Under the pieces are notes generated by a model that had not been told where the DNA came from, ran no database searches, and saw nothing but the letters and a program-made list of their open reading frames with translations. A stretch of 64,000 nt of DNA from Anaerolineae bacterium (GTDB lineage: Bacteria > Chloroflexota > Anaerolineae > Anaerolineales > E44-bin32), in assembly GCA_011174825.1 (NCBI GenBank), contig DUEZ01000070.1, positions 1-64,000 on the forward strand, in the 5' to 3' direction. Both the position numbers and the translations under genes were made by a program. This document shows, piece by piece, positions 9,300 through 17,622 of the stretch (positions are counted from its first letter, which is position 1; each line of letters begins with the position of its first letter).

Positions 9300-10460
9300 T
9301 TATTCTGGTTGTTTTAGACGAGGAGACAGTTCGTTATCTTTGCTGTAATAATGGCCTATTGGGCTCCCGGTTGGAACGATGGATTTCTGAAGGACGCGCT
9401 GCTCACCGATGAGAGGTGCTCTGGAAGGGATCCTGCTGCTCTTTTTTAATTGCCCATTGCTATAATCAACGATGCGGATGGCGATCAAACCATAAACGAG
9501 CGTAAGCCAAAATGTGATTCCACGGTAAGCAAGGGAGATGGCCGCCGAGGTCGCCAATGGTATCTGAAGCGCATTGAGGTACACGATCATGGCACCTTCA
9601 ACGAATCCAACGCCGGAGGGCGTCACGGAGGCGATGGTGAATACGTAGCTCGTGCTGAAGAGAGCGACGAGTGTGTATGGATTCAGCGGGGTGTGGAAAG
9701 CCCTCGATACGAGGTAGAGGATGGTCATCAGCCCGGCTTTTCTGCTTAGTGCCAGCAGAAAAGGAAGAAAGAGACGACCCGGAGAACGCCGGACGTGCTG
9801 CAGTCCTTCCGCAAAATCTCGCGCGAAATCTTGAGCATCTGCTTGGTCGATGACTTCGCGGCGCAGGACGGGACGCAAGGCTCTATTCGCGATCCCCGCA
9901 AGCCATAGAACCGCACGTCCCAATTTATCCGCCGACCGTATTCCAAGCAGGGTCAAGAGGACGGTTATCCCCGCGATCGACATTGCAACGATCGAGGCGG
10001 TGATCAGAACTGCATCCAGTACCCCTCTGTTCGCCAGGATGATCGTTCCTGGGAGCAGGACGATCAAAAAGCCCAGGTAGTCGTAGACCAGGTACAACAC
10101 GGCTCCGGTCGACACCCTGGCTGCCCGCTTGCCGCGTTGCTTTCCGTCTGAGATGAGGACCGCAAGCGCTCCTAGACCGTAGCTGGGTGCGACGACGTTC
10201 ACGAAATTCGCCGCCGTCGCAAGGGGGATCATGTGCCGCAGGCGTTCACGGACGCCCACCAAACGATAGGTGGATTGAAGTGCGGTTGCGATGTTGACGA
10301 GCCACAGGAACTGAACGCCAACGGCTGCCAGCAGCCACCGCCAATCACCCTGGCTGAGGATGTTGACGACCGACTGCAGCTCAGCAAGGTGCGTTCTGAT
10401 AAAAAGGATCGCCAGGATCAGAACGAGGACATACAGCAACTTACGCAATTTTGACTCCAC
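9300..10460 (-). CDS. Lysylphosphatidylglycerol synthase transmembrane domain / flippase-like membrane protein (UPF0104)
   Basis: An integral membrane protein of 386 aa with about eight helices, matching the LPG-synthase TM region family (AglD/MprF-like N-terminal domain) by pattern. Characteristic pieces are the loop VVAPSYGLGALAVLIS (about 107-122) and VTPSGVGFVEGAMIVY (about 285-300). Family members are thought to handle lipid-linked substrates at the membrane; no catalytic LPG synthetase domain follows, so the function here is open. The last 50 residues are polar and unlike the family. It stands alone between repeat-rich gaps. Confidence 0.75.
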   Translation of the reverse strand: MESKLRKLLYVLVLILAILFIRTHLAELQSVVNILSQGDWRWLLAAVGVQFLWLVNIATALQSTYRLVGVRERLRHMIPLATAANFVNVVAPSYGLGALAVLISDGKQRGKRAARVSTGAVLYLVYDYLGFLIVLLPGTIILANRGVLDAVLITASIVAMSIAGITVLLTLLGIRSADKLGRAVLWLAGIANRALRPVLRREVIDQADAQDFARDFAEGLQHVRRSPGRLFLPFLLALSRKAGLMTILYLVSRAFHTPLNPYTLVALFSTSYVFTIASVTPSGVGFVEGAMIVYLNALQIPLATSAAISLAYRGITFWLTLVYGLIAIRIVDYSNGQLKKSSRIPSRAPLIGEQRVLQKSIVPTGSPIGHYYSKDNELSPRLKQPE

Positions 10461-10582
10461 AGAAAAAGGTCGACTGCGAGGATAGGACCGGATGTGGGAG
10501 TGTCGGGGTCAACCACATCGCAAGATGTGTCTCTCCCCACGTATCGCTTTTTGTCATTCCAATGGCCTCATTTTTCTCGGTC

Positions 10583-10745
10583 TCCTCCAATATGTATGGG
10601 AAGTTGACATAACATACAAAGCTATGGTTGTGTATGCATCAAATGCCGGTGCATCACACCCGTCGTCATGTCATTCCGAGCGCAGCGAGGAATCCCTATG
10701 ATGGTTCTTATATTAAGCTGCATCGTGGGAATCCCTCGACCAGGT
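10583..10745. repeat. Dispersed MITE-like repeat, copy A
   Basis: This stretch aligns with 15809-15990: both start CCTCC...GGGAAGT(T/A)GACATAACA, continue through ATCAAATGC, then carry ATGTCATTCCGA...CGAGGAATC(C/T)CTATG(A/G)TGGTTCTTA and end in GGGATTCC-type sequence. TGTCATTCCGAGCGCAGCGAGGAAT at the left is nearly inverted at the right end in copy B. Copy A's right arm is truncated near 10739. The gap 10461-10828 holds no gene. Confidence 0.75.
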
Positions 10746-10828
10746 TCCTTGAAAACAGTCTATGGACACGGCGTTTCATGATGTGATGATGGCTCCTCAC
10801 ATTAGAGATGATTTCTATTTGGCTCTGT

Positions 10829-11791
10829 TCAAGTATGGATGGGCAATGAAGCGAAGCTGTCTGGAGTGTCAAGCGCAATTCCGCTGACGGAACGATCAAT
10901 GCGTTTCAACAGGCCGGTCAACACACTTCCCGGTCCCATTTCGATGAAGGTCGTGATGCCATTGTCAATCATCATCCGGATCGATTCGGTCCAGCGTACT
11001 CTAGAGACGAGCTGAAGGTGAAGTTCGTTCTGTACCTCGGCGGCTGACAGCAGCGACGCAGCATTGACATTCCCGATGATGGGGATCTGGGGGCGATGTA
11101 TGGTGGTCGCTTCGAGCGCCTGGTAATACTCCGCCAAACTGTACTCCATGATGGGTGAGTGCGAGGAGATGCTGATCGCAAGGCGCACGACCTTGCGAGC
11201 GCCGATCTCCACCAATCGCTCGCTAGCCATGGAAAGGGCGGTCAGCTCACCAGAGATAACGACCTGACCGGGGCAGTTATCGTTGGCCACCCAGACGCCG
11301 CCCTCTTCTTCGGCTGTAACTTGGGTACAAACACTCTCCACTTCGGGCACAGATAGGCCCAATACAGCTGCCATCCCACCCGGCTGTTGTTCTCCGGAGG
11401 CTTTCATCGTCCGTCCTCGTTCTTGCACGAGACGTAATGCATCCGGAAAAGAGAGCGCCTCAGCGGCGACCAGTGCGCTGTATTCGCCTACGGAGTGACC
11501 GGCGGTGGTCGCAGGTTTGAAATCGGGAAAGTGGTCCCGAAAGGTTCGCAATACAGCGATGGAATGGGTGAGCAACGCCGGTTGGGTGTAATACGTGTCA
11601 TTGAGAACTTCCACTGGGCCATCCCAGCAGATTTCGGAGAGGGGGTATCCTAGGATCAGGCCAGCTTCACGGAAAACATGAGCAGCGACATGCTCCTTGA
11701 GGGATAAATCCCGTCCCATACCAAGGGTCTGGGATCCCTGGCCGGGAAAGAGAAAGGCGGTCTTTTGTGGATCGAGTGTCATAGGAATCAA
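10829..11791 (-). CDS. fabD: Malonyl-CoA:ACP transacylase
   Basis: Transfers malonyl from CoA to acyl carrier protein for fatty-acid elongation. The start of the fold is FLFPGQGSQTLGMG (residues 13-26); the nucleophile Ser100 sits in GHSVGE (98-103), and the catalytic His in SSHSPIMEY near 207. GPGSVLTGLLKR near the C-terminus is also conserved. Length (320 aa) is normal. Met4 could be the start. It lies 34 bases downstream of rpmF and shares its promoter. The rpmF-plsX-fabH-fabD block known elsewhere is reduced to rpmF-fabD here, and fabF sits 5 kb away on the other strand. Confidence 0.95.
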   Translation of the reverse strand: MIPMTLDPQKTAFLFPGQGSQTLGMGRDLSLKEHVAAHVFREAGLILGYPLSEICWDGPVEVLNDTYYTQPALLTHSIAVLRTFRDHFPDFKPATTAGHSVGEYSALVAAEALSFPDALRLVQERGRTMKASGEQQPGGMAAVLGLSVPEVESVCTQVTAEEEGGVWVANDNCPGQVVISGELTALSMASERLVEIGARKVVRLAISISSHSPIMEYSLAEYYQALEATTIHRPQIPIIGNVNAASLLSAAEVQNELHLQLVSRVRWTESIRMMIDNGITTFIEMGPGSVLTGLLKRIDRSVSGIALDTPDSFASLPIHT

Positions 11792-11825
11792 GAAGGCCGT
11801 GGTAGAACACGGCCCAAGCGTGGGT

Positions 11826-12008
11826 TCAGCGCTCGATTTCGATTACTTCACGACCAGCGTAGTGGCCACAGTTTGGACAGATGTAATGGGGCAGGTGCTT
11901 TTCGCCACAATTCGAACAAACGACCAAATGGTTCGGTTTTAATGAGTCATGAGTACGACGGCGATCCCTTCGCCCTTTTGAGATTTTTCTTTTCGGTAGC
12001 GGTGGCAT
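11826..12008 (-). CDS. rpmF: 50S ribosomal protein L32
   Basis: A 60-residue protein of the large ribosomal subunit. MPPLPKRKISKGRRDRRRTH at the N-terminus and a zinc ribbon with four cysteines (CSNCGEKHLPHYICPNCGHY) are diagnostic of the zinc-binding form. A frame continues 34 codons upstream, but GAGGAG lies 7 bases before the ATG at 12008 and the family begins here. It is first in the rpmF-fabD transcript, with a strong promoter and a hairpin in the leader. Confidence 0.97.
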   Translation of the reverse strand: MPPLPKRKISKGRRDRRRTHDSLKPNHLVVCSNCGEKHLPHYICPNCGHYAGREVIEIER

Positions 12009-12036
12009 ACTTCCACTCCTCGGTTCTCGCACAATA

Positions 12037-12059
12037 CGGCCTGCCCAATGGGCAGGCCG
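12037..12059 (-). promoter_or_regulatory. 10-bp hairpin at the predicted 5' end of the rpmF-fabD mRNA
   Basis: CGGCCTGCCC (12037-12046) pairs perfectly with GGGCAGGCCG (12050-12059) around AAT. The predicted transcription start from the promoter at 12064-12091 falls about 12056-12058, so the hairpin would lie at the very 5' end of the mRNA, where stem-loops often slow 5'-dependent decay. No T run follows on either strand, so it is not an intrinsic terminator. Confidence 0.6.
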
Positions 12060-12063
12060 AAAC

Positions 12064-12091
12064 ATTATATCAGGCAGTGGTTGACTGTCAA
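12064..12091 (-). promoter_or_regulatory. Sigma-70-type promoter of rpmF-fabD
   Basis: On the minus strand TTGACA (12086-12091) and TATAAT (12064-12069) are both consensus and separated by 16 bases. The rpmF ATG is 56 bases downstream of the -10. Confidence 0.75.
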
Positions 12092-12221
12092 GGTGTGAGT
12101 GTTCTATCACGACGAAAACGGCGGATCTTAAGACTGACAGTCATCCTGGGCCTGCTTCGTCCTGAGCTTGCCGAAGGATCGAAGGGTGACTGTCGGAGGA
12201 TGACGCAGCGCTAACAACGAT

Positions 12222-13016
12222 CTAATACCACCCGAACAATTCCCGCTTTCTGTCCTCTATGTTATCCCCAGTAATCTCCATATAGGCCTCGGCAAACTGA
12301 ACTTTTTCTGAACCGTTACCAAATATCGAATCACGGTAGTACTCAACCATGCCATCAAAACAAGAGAGATTGCACCAAAACGCGTGCTTTAGCCTCTGGA
12401 TAGATGCATCGGCTTGCTGAGCGTCTCCATAGAGTATTACATCGATTGATTGGGCAACAAATCGAGAAGAACCCCAATTGGCGATGCCTGGGATAACTAT
12501 TGCGATGATTATGCCCAGTGTAATGGATAAAATGAGGGATGGTTTGGGTATTCTGTTTTTAGCTTGGCGAAGCGCCCTTAGGCCATTGCGGAAGAAGACC
12601 AGTGAGGTAAGGAAAGGGATAAATCCGAGGAGTCCAATTCCGAAAACCAGAACACCGAAGACAGAGTAGGGAAGGATCAGAAGTCCTATGAGCAAGGCTA
12701 CAAGCGCACCTGACAACAATACACCTGCCACGAAACCGCCCCCCACTCGAAGCCATTTCCCCCATGACAATTGAAGGATCAACGTGAGGATACCTATTCC
12801 GGCGCCAAGATAGGCAAACAGATAATATTCCGCCAACACACCGCCGAGTGAGGTGGGTCGAATGGTTGAGGTGCGTTGAAATACAATTGGATCGAATAAG
12901 AAACAAAAAACGGGACCAATAACCCCAAACCAGGCAGAGAAAATAAGCTCGCGCGTCGAAACATCAGGCTTACTGTACCCCTGCAAAAATCTTGCTCTGG
13001 TTTCCTTTACGCTCAT
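12222..13016 (-). CDS. Membrane protein of unknown function
   Basis: 264 aa, not recognised. It has a short cytosolic N-terminus, then four to six hydrophobic segments between residues 28 and 180 (for example GVIGPVFCFLF, LFAYLGAGIGILTLI, GFVAGVLLSGALVALLIG, ILSITLGIIIAIVIP). A soluble C-terminal part of about 80 residues follows, with an Asp-Ala-Gln repeat-like helix (DAQQADASIQRLKHAF) and two Cys (NLSCFDG). No neighbour explains it. The codon use is more AT-rich than in fabD, hinting at a different history. Confidence 0.55.
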   Translation of the reverse strand: MSVKETRARFLQGYSKPDVSTRELIFSAWFGVIGPVFCFLFDPIVFQRTSTIRPTSLGGVLAEYYLFAYLGAGIGILTLILQLSWGKWLRVGGGFVAGVLLSGALVALLIGLLILPYSVFGVLVFGIGLLGFIPFLTSLVFFRNGLRALRQAKNRIPKPSLILSITLGIIIAIVIPGIANWGSSRFVAQSIDVILYGDAQQADASIQRLKHAFWCNLSCFDGMVEYYRDSIFGNGSEKVQFAEAYMEITGDNIEDRKRELFGWY

Positions 13017-13097
13017 TCCTCTATTCCTATATACAATAAAGTATTAAAGAATATACGGAATAATAATTTCCTAAAGAGTTATAGTCGTCCCAGATTG

Positions 13098-13228
13098 TAT
13101 GAGCCATGAAACTTTGAGCGATGATCTGTGGCTCTCCCTAAAGAACATGAGAAAAGCCCGACCTTCTGCGAAGTCGGGTCTATTTCTTCGATGTGTGCGC
13201 CTGGCTACCCACTACGCCATGGCTCATA
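13098..13228. repeat. 131-base element with perfect 11-bp terminal inverted repeats
   Basis: TATGAGCCATG (13098-13108) is exactly inverted as CATGGCTCATA (13218-13228). Inside lies a GC-rich hairpin, CCCGAC (13157-13162) with GTCGGG (13173-13178), followed on the minus strand by GCTTTTC, so it may work as a terminator. The element codes for nothing. The remaining parts of 13017-13460 are AT-rich and show no gene. Confidence 0.55.
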
Positions 13229-13433
13229 AGATCATTTATTCCAGTATATGTGATGTCATCTCAATGGATCTATAGGATGTTGAGGTGAGATTCGCATCTT
13301 ATAATAAAATCCTCAAATTATTCTCCTTCAAACCCATTCAGGGTGTGTGATGAGCCCTTTGGGGTGATAAATCACGATCTCCACCTGCCTTCTAGACGCA
13401 GTTATCGGTCAAGGTGAGCTAAATACAGAGAAT

Positions 13434-13462
13434 TTACGCCCGGCTCCTTCGCCCGTTATAAT
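13434..13462 (+). promoter_or_regulatory. Possible moaC promoter giving a leaderless mRNA
   Basis: TATAAT (13457-13462) is a consensus -10. TTACGC (13434-13439), 17 bases upstream, is a poor -35. Transcription would start about 13468-13470, at the second in-frame ATG of moaC. The first ATG (13461) would overlap the -10. Confidence 0.35.
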
Positions 13463-13469
13463 GAGGGAC

Positions 13470-13955
13470 ATGGACACACCACATTTGACTCACGTAGACA
13501 AAAGCGGGAGAGCGCGGATGATCGATGTCAGCGGCAAACCGGAGAGCGAACGCTGGGCCGTGGCGCGGGGGTCGGTCGTGATGAACCGTGAGACCCTGGA
13601 GGTCGTCAAAGCGGCCGAATTGAAGAAGGGCGACCTCCGTTCGGTGGCCGAGATCGCCGGCGTGATGGGCGCCAAGCGCACCTCGGAGCTCATCCCACTC
13701 TGCCATCCCCTCCCATTAACTCAAATTGAAGTCCAAGTTGATCTGTCCGAAGACCTGCCTGGTGCGAGCATAACCGCTACCGTGCGGACCACAGCCAAGA
13801 CGGGGGTCGAGATGGAAGCCCTCACCGCCGTATCCGTGGCCGCCCTGACGGTGTACGATATGATCAAAAGTGTCGATCGAGCGGCTCGTATCACCGACAT
13901 TCGATTGGTCGAGAAGGGTGGGGGGACGTCCGGAGATGTAATCCTGGAGCGGTGA
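13470..13955 (+). CDS. moaC: Cyclic pyranopterin monophosphate synthase
   Basis: Converts the MoaA product 3',8-cyclo-7,8-dihydro-GTP to cPMP in molybdenum/tungsten cofactor synthesis. KKGDLRSVAEIAGVMGAKRT and SELIPLCHPLPLT (counting from the upstream ATG, residues 55-87) and VSVAALTVYDMIKSVDRA, which carries the catalytic Asp and Lys, are all present, as is the C-terminal GGTSGD. The open frame allows an ATG at 13461 as well. The one at 13470 is preferred because a -10-like TATAAT overlaps the first. moaA is not in the window. The moaDE fusion begins 4 bases after its stop. Confidence 0.93.
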   Translation: MDTPHLTHVDKSGRARMIDVSGKPESERWAVARGSVVMNRETLEVVKAAELKKGDLRSVAEIAGVMGAKRTSELIPLCHPLPLTQIEVQVDLSEDLPGASITATVRTTAKTGVEMEALTAVSVAALTVYDMIKSVDRAARITDIRLVEKGGGTSGDVILER

Positions 13956-13959
13956 AGGT

Positions 13960-14676
13960 ATGGAAATCAGGGTGCTGTATTTCGCCACATTGCGTGATCA
14001 TACTGGCCTGCGCGAGGAGCCCCTGCATCTTCACGAGGGTGCCACAGTTGAAGATCTGAAGTCGCACCTCCGAACGCGGCATAAAAAGCTGGAACAAGCT
14101 TTGGATTCAGCGATCGTGGCTGTAAACCGGGAATTCGCTTTTCCGGAGGACGAGCTTCACGAGGGCGATGAGGTGGCGCTCTTCCCACCGGTGAGCGGGG
14201 GAGAGGGCGAGCCTGGACCCACGCTCTTTCACATCACCGAGGAACCGCTTGATTTGAATAGGGTGCTGGATGAGATCCTGCTCCCTACCTCGGGCGCGGC
14301 CTGTGTCTTCACCGGTGTCGTGAGGGCGCGCAGCGAGCGCGAGGAACAGCGCGAGACAACCGCGCTCGAGTACGAAGCATACCAACCCATGGCAGAGGAG
14401 AAGCTGGGCCAGATCGCAAATGAGATCCGAGAGCGCTGGCCCACGGTGGAGGGGATCGCGATCGTTCAACGCATCGGCCGCCTAGAAGTCGGCACCCCCA
14501 CCGTACTGATCGCCTGCACCGCGGCGCATCGCGATACAGGTGTTTTCGAGGCGGCTCGCTATGGGATCGACCGGCTGAAAGAAATCGTGCCCATTTGGAA
14601 GAAAGAGATCGGACCCGGAGGAGAGGTCTGGGTGGAAGGGGAATACCATCCGGACGAACGTGATGTAAAAGCGTGA
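13960..14676 (+). CDS. MoaD-MoaE fusion: molybdopterin synthase, both subunits in one chain
   Basis: Molybdopterin synthase adds two sulfurs to cPMP. Residues 1-83 are a ubiquitin-like MoaD domain (MEIRVLYFATLRD, FPPVSGG) whose di-glycine, Gly80-Gly81, must normally be C-terminal to carry the thiocarboxylate. A short linker (EGEPGP) joins it to a MoaE domain (about 88-238) with GAACVFTGVVRARSE, LEYEAYQPMAEEKL and PIWKKE carrying the catalytic Lys. The internal GG implies cleavage after Gly81 or an alternative use, as for the mycobacterial MoaX fusion. It sits between moaC and a PLP enzyme that overlaps its stop by 4 bases (GTGA). Confidence 0.92.
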   Translation: MEIRVLYFATLRDHTGLREEPLHLHEGATVEDLKSHLRTRHKKLEQALDSAIVAVNREFAFPEDELHEGDEVALFPPVSGGEGEPGPTLFHITEEPLDLNRVLDEILLPTSGAACVFTGVVRARSEREEQRETTALEYEAYQPMAEEKLGQIANEIRERWPTVEGIAIVQRIGRLEVGTPTVLIACTAAHRDTGVFEAARYGIDRLKEIVPIWKKEIGPGGEVWVEGEYHPDERDVKA

Positions 14677-15806
14677 GAACCCCAAGTTCGGCAGAAGAAA
14701 ATAAGGAAGTAACCTGGCCATTCAGCTGCGTTGGATGCGGGCTAGCGTATCCAACATCGGGTTTGCCCTACCAATGTCCAAGCTGCGGTGGGATCTATGA
14801 TTTTAATCGGGGATTGGATTACGCGCCTCTCGGACCACCCCGACCTGGATTTCGAGGGCTGTTCCGCTTCCGGAGCACCCTTCCACTGCCCTCGCATGCG
14901 GAGCTGATCAGCCTTGGAGAAGGTGAAACCCCGCTTGTCGATCTCGAGATCGAGGGACGGAGGGTCCATTTCAAATGTGAGCATCTGAACCCAACGGGTT
15001 CTTTCAAGGACAGGGGTAGCGTCGCGTTGGTGAGTGCTTTGACCGTGATGGGCGTAGAAGAAGCGGTGGAGGATTCGTCGGGCAACGCTGGAGCTTCCTT
15101 CGCTGCCTACGCTGCACGAGCAGGCATTCGTGCGAAAGTGTTTGTGCCATCCTACGCTTCGGGTCCGAAGCAGGCCCAGATTCAAGCCTATGGTGCGGAG
15201 ATCGTTCGCGTCCCGGGTCCGCGATCCAAGGCAGCCGAGGCGGTCCGATGCGCGGCAGATACGGGGGCGGTTTATGCCAGCCATGTCTACCTGCCTCATG
15301 GGATAGCAGGTATGGCGACGGTCGCATTCGAGATCGTGGAGCAACTTGATCGAAGCCCTGGAGCGGTGATCCTCCCCGTGGGTCACGGTTCATTATTATT
15401 GGGCATCTATCGTGGTTTTGAGGCTATGGTCGAAGCGGGTCAGATCGATGTCTTGCCTGCACTCATCGGTGTTCAAGCGCATGCATGTGCGCCGATATGG
15501 ACGGCCTATAACCAGGGGGCGATGCAATCAGAGCCAGTGACGGAGGGAGAGACGATCGCGGAGGGCATCCGCATCTTGCAGCCCCCTCGAGCGGAAGCAG
15601 TACTCAGCGTGCTCGGGGGATCTGCTGGTAGGATGGTTGCCGTGGATGAGGAGTCGATCCAGGAAGGGCGCAACGCGCTTGCAAAGCGCGGGTTGTATGT
15701 AGAGGCGACATCTGCTGTCGTCTGGCCAGGGCTGTTGATGACACTGAAAGATCTCATGGATCCCGTTGTGGTTATTCTTACAGGTTCAGGCTATAAAGAT
15801 TCATAA
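14673..15806 (+). CDS. Threonine-synthase-like PLP-dependent enzyme with N-terminal zinc ribbon
   Basis: Residues 17-44 form a Cys4 ribbon (CVGC...CPSC). A fold-type II PLP enzyme follows: the Schiff-base Lys lies in PTGSFKDRG, the phosphate-binding loop is SSGNAGAS, and VGHGSLLLGIYRGF resembles threonine synthase. 377 aa matches archaeal/Chloroflexi-type ThrC, which makes threonine from O-phosphohomoserine. It starts with GTG inside the moaDE stop (GTGA) and so is translationally coupled to it. Because CysO/CysM pairs a MoaD-like sulfur carrier with a PLP synthase, a sulfur-transfer role is an alternative. No other threonine genes are nearby. Confidence 0.75.
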   Translation: MRTPSSAEENKEVTWPFSCVGCGLAYPTSGLPYQCPSCGGIYDFNRGLDYAPLGPPRPGFRGLFRFRSTLPLPSHAELISLGEGETPLVDLEIEGRRVHFKCEHLNPTGSFKDRGSVALVSALTVMGVEEAVEDSSGNAGASFAAYAARAGIRAKVFVPSYASGPKQAQIQAYGAEIVRVPGPRSKAAEAVRCAADTGAVYASHVYLPHGIAGMATVAFEIVEQLDRSPGAVILPVGHGSLLLGIYRGFEAMVEAGQIDVLPALIGVQAHACAPIWTAYNQGAMQSEPVTEGETIAEGIRILQPPRAEAVLSVLGGSAGRMVAVDEESIQEGRNALAKRGLYVEATSAVVWPGLLMTLKDLMDPVVVILTGSGYKDS

Positions 15807-15808
15807 TT

Positions 15809-15990
15809 TCCTCCCGTTTGTGGGAGAAGTAGACATAACACACTGTCTGCCTGTGTTTATATCAAATGCGAGTTTATCTTATCCACGATCATGTCATTCC
15901 GATGCGTTTTGCGCCGAGGAATCTCTATGGTGGTTCTTAGATGAAGCTATATCATAGGGATTCCTCGCTGCGCTCGGAATGACATAATGG
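15809..15990. repeat. Dispersed MITE-like repeat, copy B, with terminal inverted repeats
   Basis: Related along its length to 10583-10745. The right arm TAGGGATTCCTCGCTGCGCTCGGAATGACA (15955-15984) inverts the left arm around 15892-15926, in which an insertion (TGCGTTTTGCGC) has replaced part of the GCGCAGCG core. A run of ordinary AT-balanced sequence to 16215 follows, without a gene. Confidence 0.75.
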
Positions 15991-16215
15991 TTGAGTATGA
16001 ATATGGCTTCATCAGAGATGGTCTCCAGCGTCAGTTCAGTGTTCGCACATCGAATAGGCTTTTGTTGTTGAATACCGTAACAGGGATACGGTGTTTACGA
16101 CCCATCAGAATACGAGAGCTAAGCTATCCACACTGTATGGATGAAATCCAAAGCTTATAATCTATTGACATTTGCCCAGATCGTTGGGGATGAGGTGTAG
16201 GGGAGGAACGCAATC

Positions 16216-17457
16216 ATGGATCGTCGTGTCGTGGTCACAGGCATGGGGACCATCAATCCACTCGGTTTAACAGTTTCCGAAACATGGGCAAATGCCCTCA
16301 AAGGTGTATCGAGTGTTGGGCCAATAACGTCCTTCGATGCCTCGGATTCACCCATCCGCTTCGCTTGTGAGGTCAAAGGTTTTGAGCCGGGCCTTTATAT
16401 GGATGAACGGAACGCTCGCCGGCGCGATCGCTTCGAGCAATTCGCCATCGCTGCGGCCCAAGAGGCTTTGAAGCAAGCAAAATTCTTCGTTGTAGAAGAA
16501 AACGCCGGTCGAGTCGGGGTTGTGGTTTCTACAGCCGTAGGTGGATTGAAAAGCCTGTTCGAAGGTATTCGTTCTTTGTTGGATTCGGGTCCGAGTAAGA
16601 TCAGCCCCTTCGTCGTCCCTAAGTTCATGCCCAACGGCGCTTCAGGGATGATCGCTCTTGAAATTGGGGCTAAGGGACCATGCTATTCCGTTGCCTCGGC
16701 GTGTGCCTCTGGAACAGATAGCATCGGCCAAGCGTGGTCGATGATCCGTTCTGGAGTCATTGATGCATGCATCGCCGGGGGATCCGAGGCGACGATCAAC
16801 AGTGTTGGGATTAATGCCTTCGGTCGTTTGAGAGCGCTTTCACGTCGCAATGATGATTACTCGAAGGTCCCTGCTCCTTTTGATAAGGATCGTGATGGAT
16901 TGGTCATGGCTGAGGGGTCAGCAGTTGTCATCTTGGAAGATCTGAATCATGCGAGGGAGCGGGGGGCGGAGATCTTAGCTGAGTTGGTGGGCCACTCCTC
17001 CACGACAGATTCCTACCACATCACTGCACCCGATGAGAGCGGCGCAGGGGGCGCGGCCGCGATCGTTGGGGCTTTAGGAGCTGCGGGGCTTCAGCCTGAG
17101 GAAGTGGATTACATCAATGCGCACGGCACAGGGACAGTGCTGAACGATGTCGCAGAGACCCGGGCGATCAAGGCGGCTTTGGGTGAGTATGCGTATAAGG
17201 TCCCGATATCTTCAACCAAGTCAATGACGGGACATATGATGGGCGCGACGGGAGCGCTGGAAGCCATCTTCTGTGTACAAGCCATTCGCAATGGCGTAAT
17301 ACCACCGACGATCAACTTGATGAATCCGGATCCCGAATGCGATCTGGATTACGTTCCCAATGAAGCCCGTCGTCACGAAGTCCGAGTCGCCCTCAACAAC
17401 GCCTTCGGTCTGGGGGGACATAATGCGGTTCTAGCGCTGCGGGCATTCCAAGACTAA
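16216..17457 (+). CDS. fabF: Beta-ketoacyl-ACP synthase II
   Basis: Condenses malonyl-ACP with acyl-ACP in fatty-acid elongation. The catalytic triad is clear: Cys163 in SACASGTDS, His in NAHGTGTVLND (near 303) and His in KSMTGHMMGATG (near 340). The C-terminal NNAFGLGGHNAVL loop is also conserved. Length is 413 aa, normal. A GGGGAGGA site lies 8 bases before the ATG. fabF-rnc-smc is a common bacterial order; acpP and fabG, which often precede it, are absent here. Confidence 0.96.
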   Translation: MDRRVVVTGMGTINPLGLTVSETWANALKGVSSVGPITSFDASDSPIRFACEVKGFEPGLYMDERNARRRDRFEQFAIAAAQEALKQAKFFVVEENAGRVGVVVSTAVGGLKSLFEGIRSLLDSGPSKISPFVVPKFMPNGASGMIALEIGAKGPCYSVASACASGTDSIGQAWSMIRSGVIDACIAGGSEATINSVGINAFGRLRALSRRNDDYSKVPAPFDKDRDGLVMAEGSAVVILEDLNHARERGAEILAELVGHSSTTDSYHITAPDESGAGGAAAIVGALGAAGLQPEEVDYINAHGTGTVLNDVAETRAIKAALGEYAYKVPISSTKSMTGHMMGATGALEAIFCVQAIRNGVIPPTINLMNPDPECDLDYVPNEARRHEVRVALNNAFGLGGHNAVLALRAFQD

Positions 17458-17622
17458 AATTAACCGCTTTTGCAGAATAAAGAGCTCGAGGAACGCGGAG
17501 AACTCAGGGCTCACGTCTTTTGACGTGCTGTAAATTGTGGGTAGAATATCACAATTTCCAACACTGTCTGAGATAATCAAATGCCTCTGGGTGCGCGGCG
17601 TTCCCCAAGGTCGTGGTGAAAA

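Noticed and set aside
13229-13460. Molybdenum-cofactor riboswitch looked for upstream of moaC.
   Set aside because: AT-rich sequence without the multi-stem core.
14742-15386. A 214-codon minus frame opposite the PLP enzyme.
   Set aside because: Antisense shadow without domain signal.
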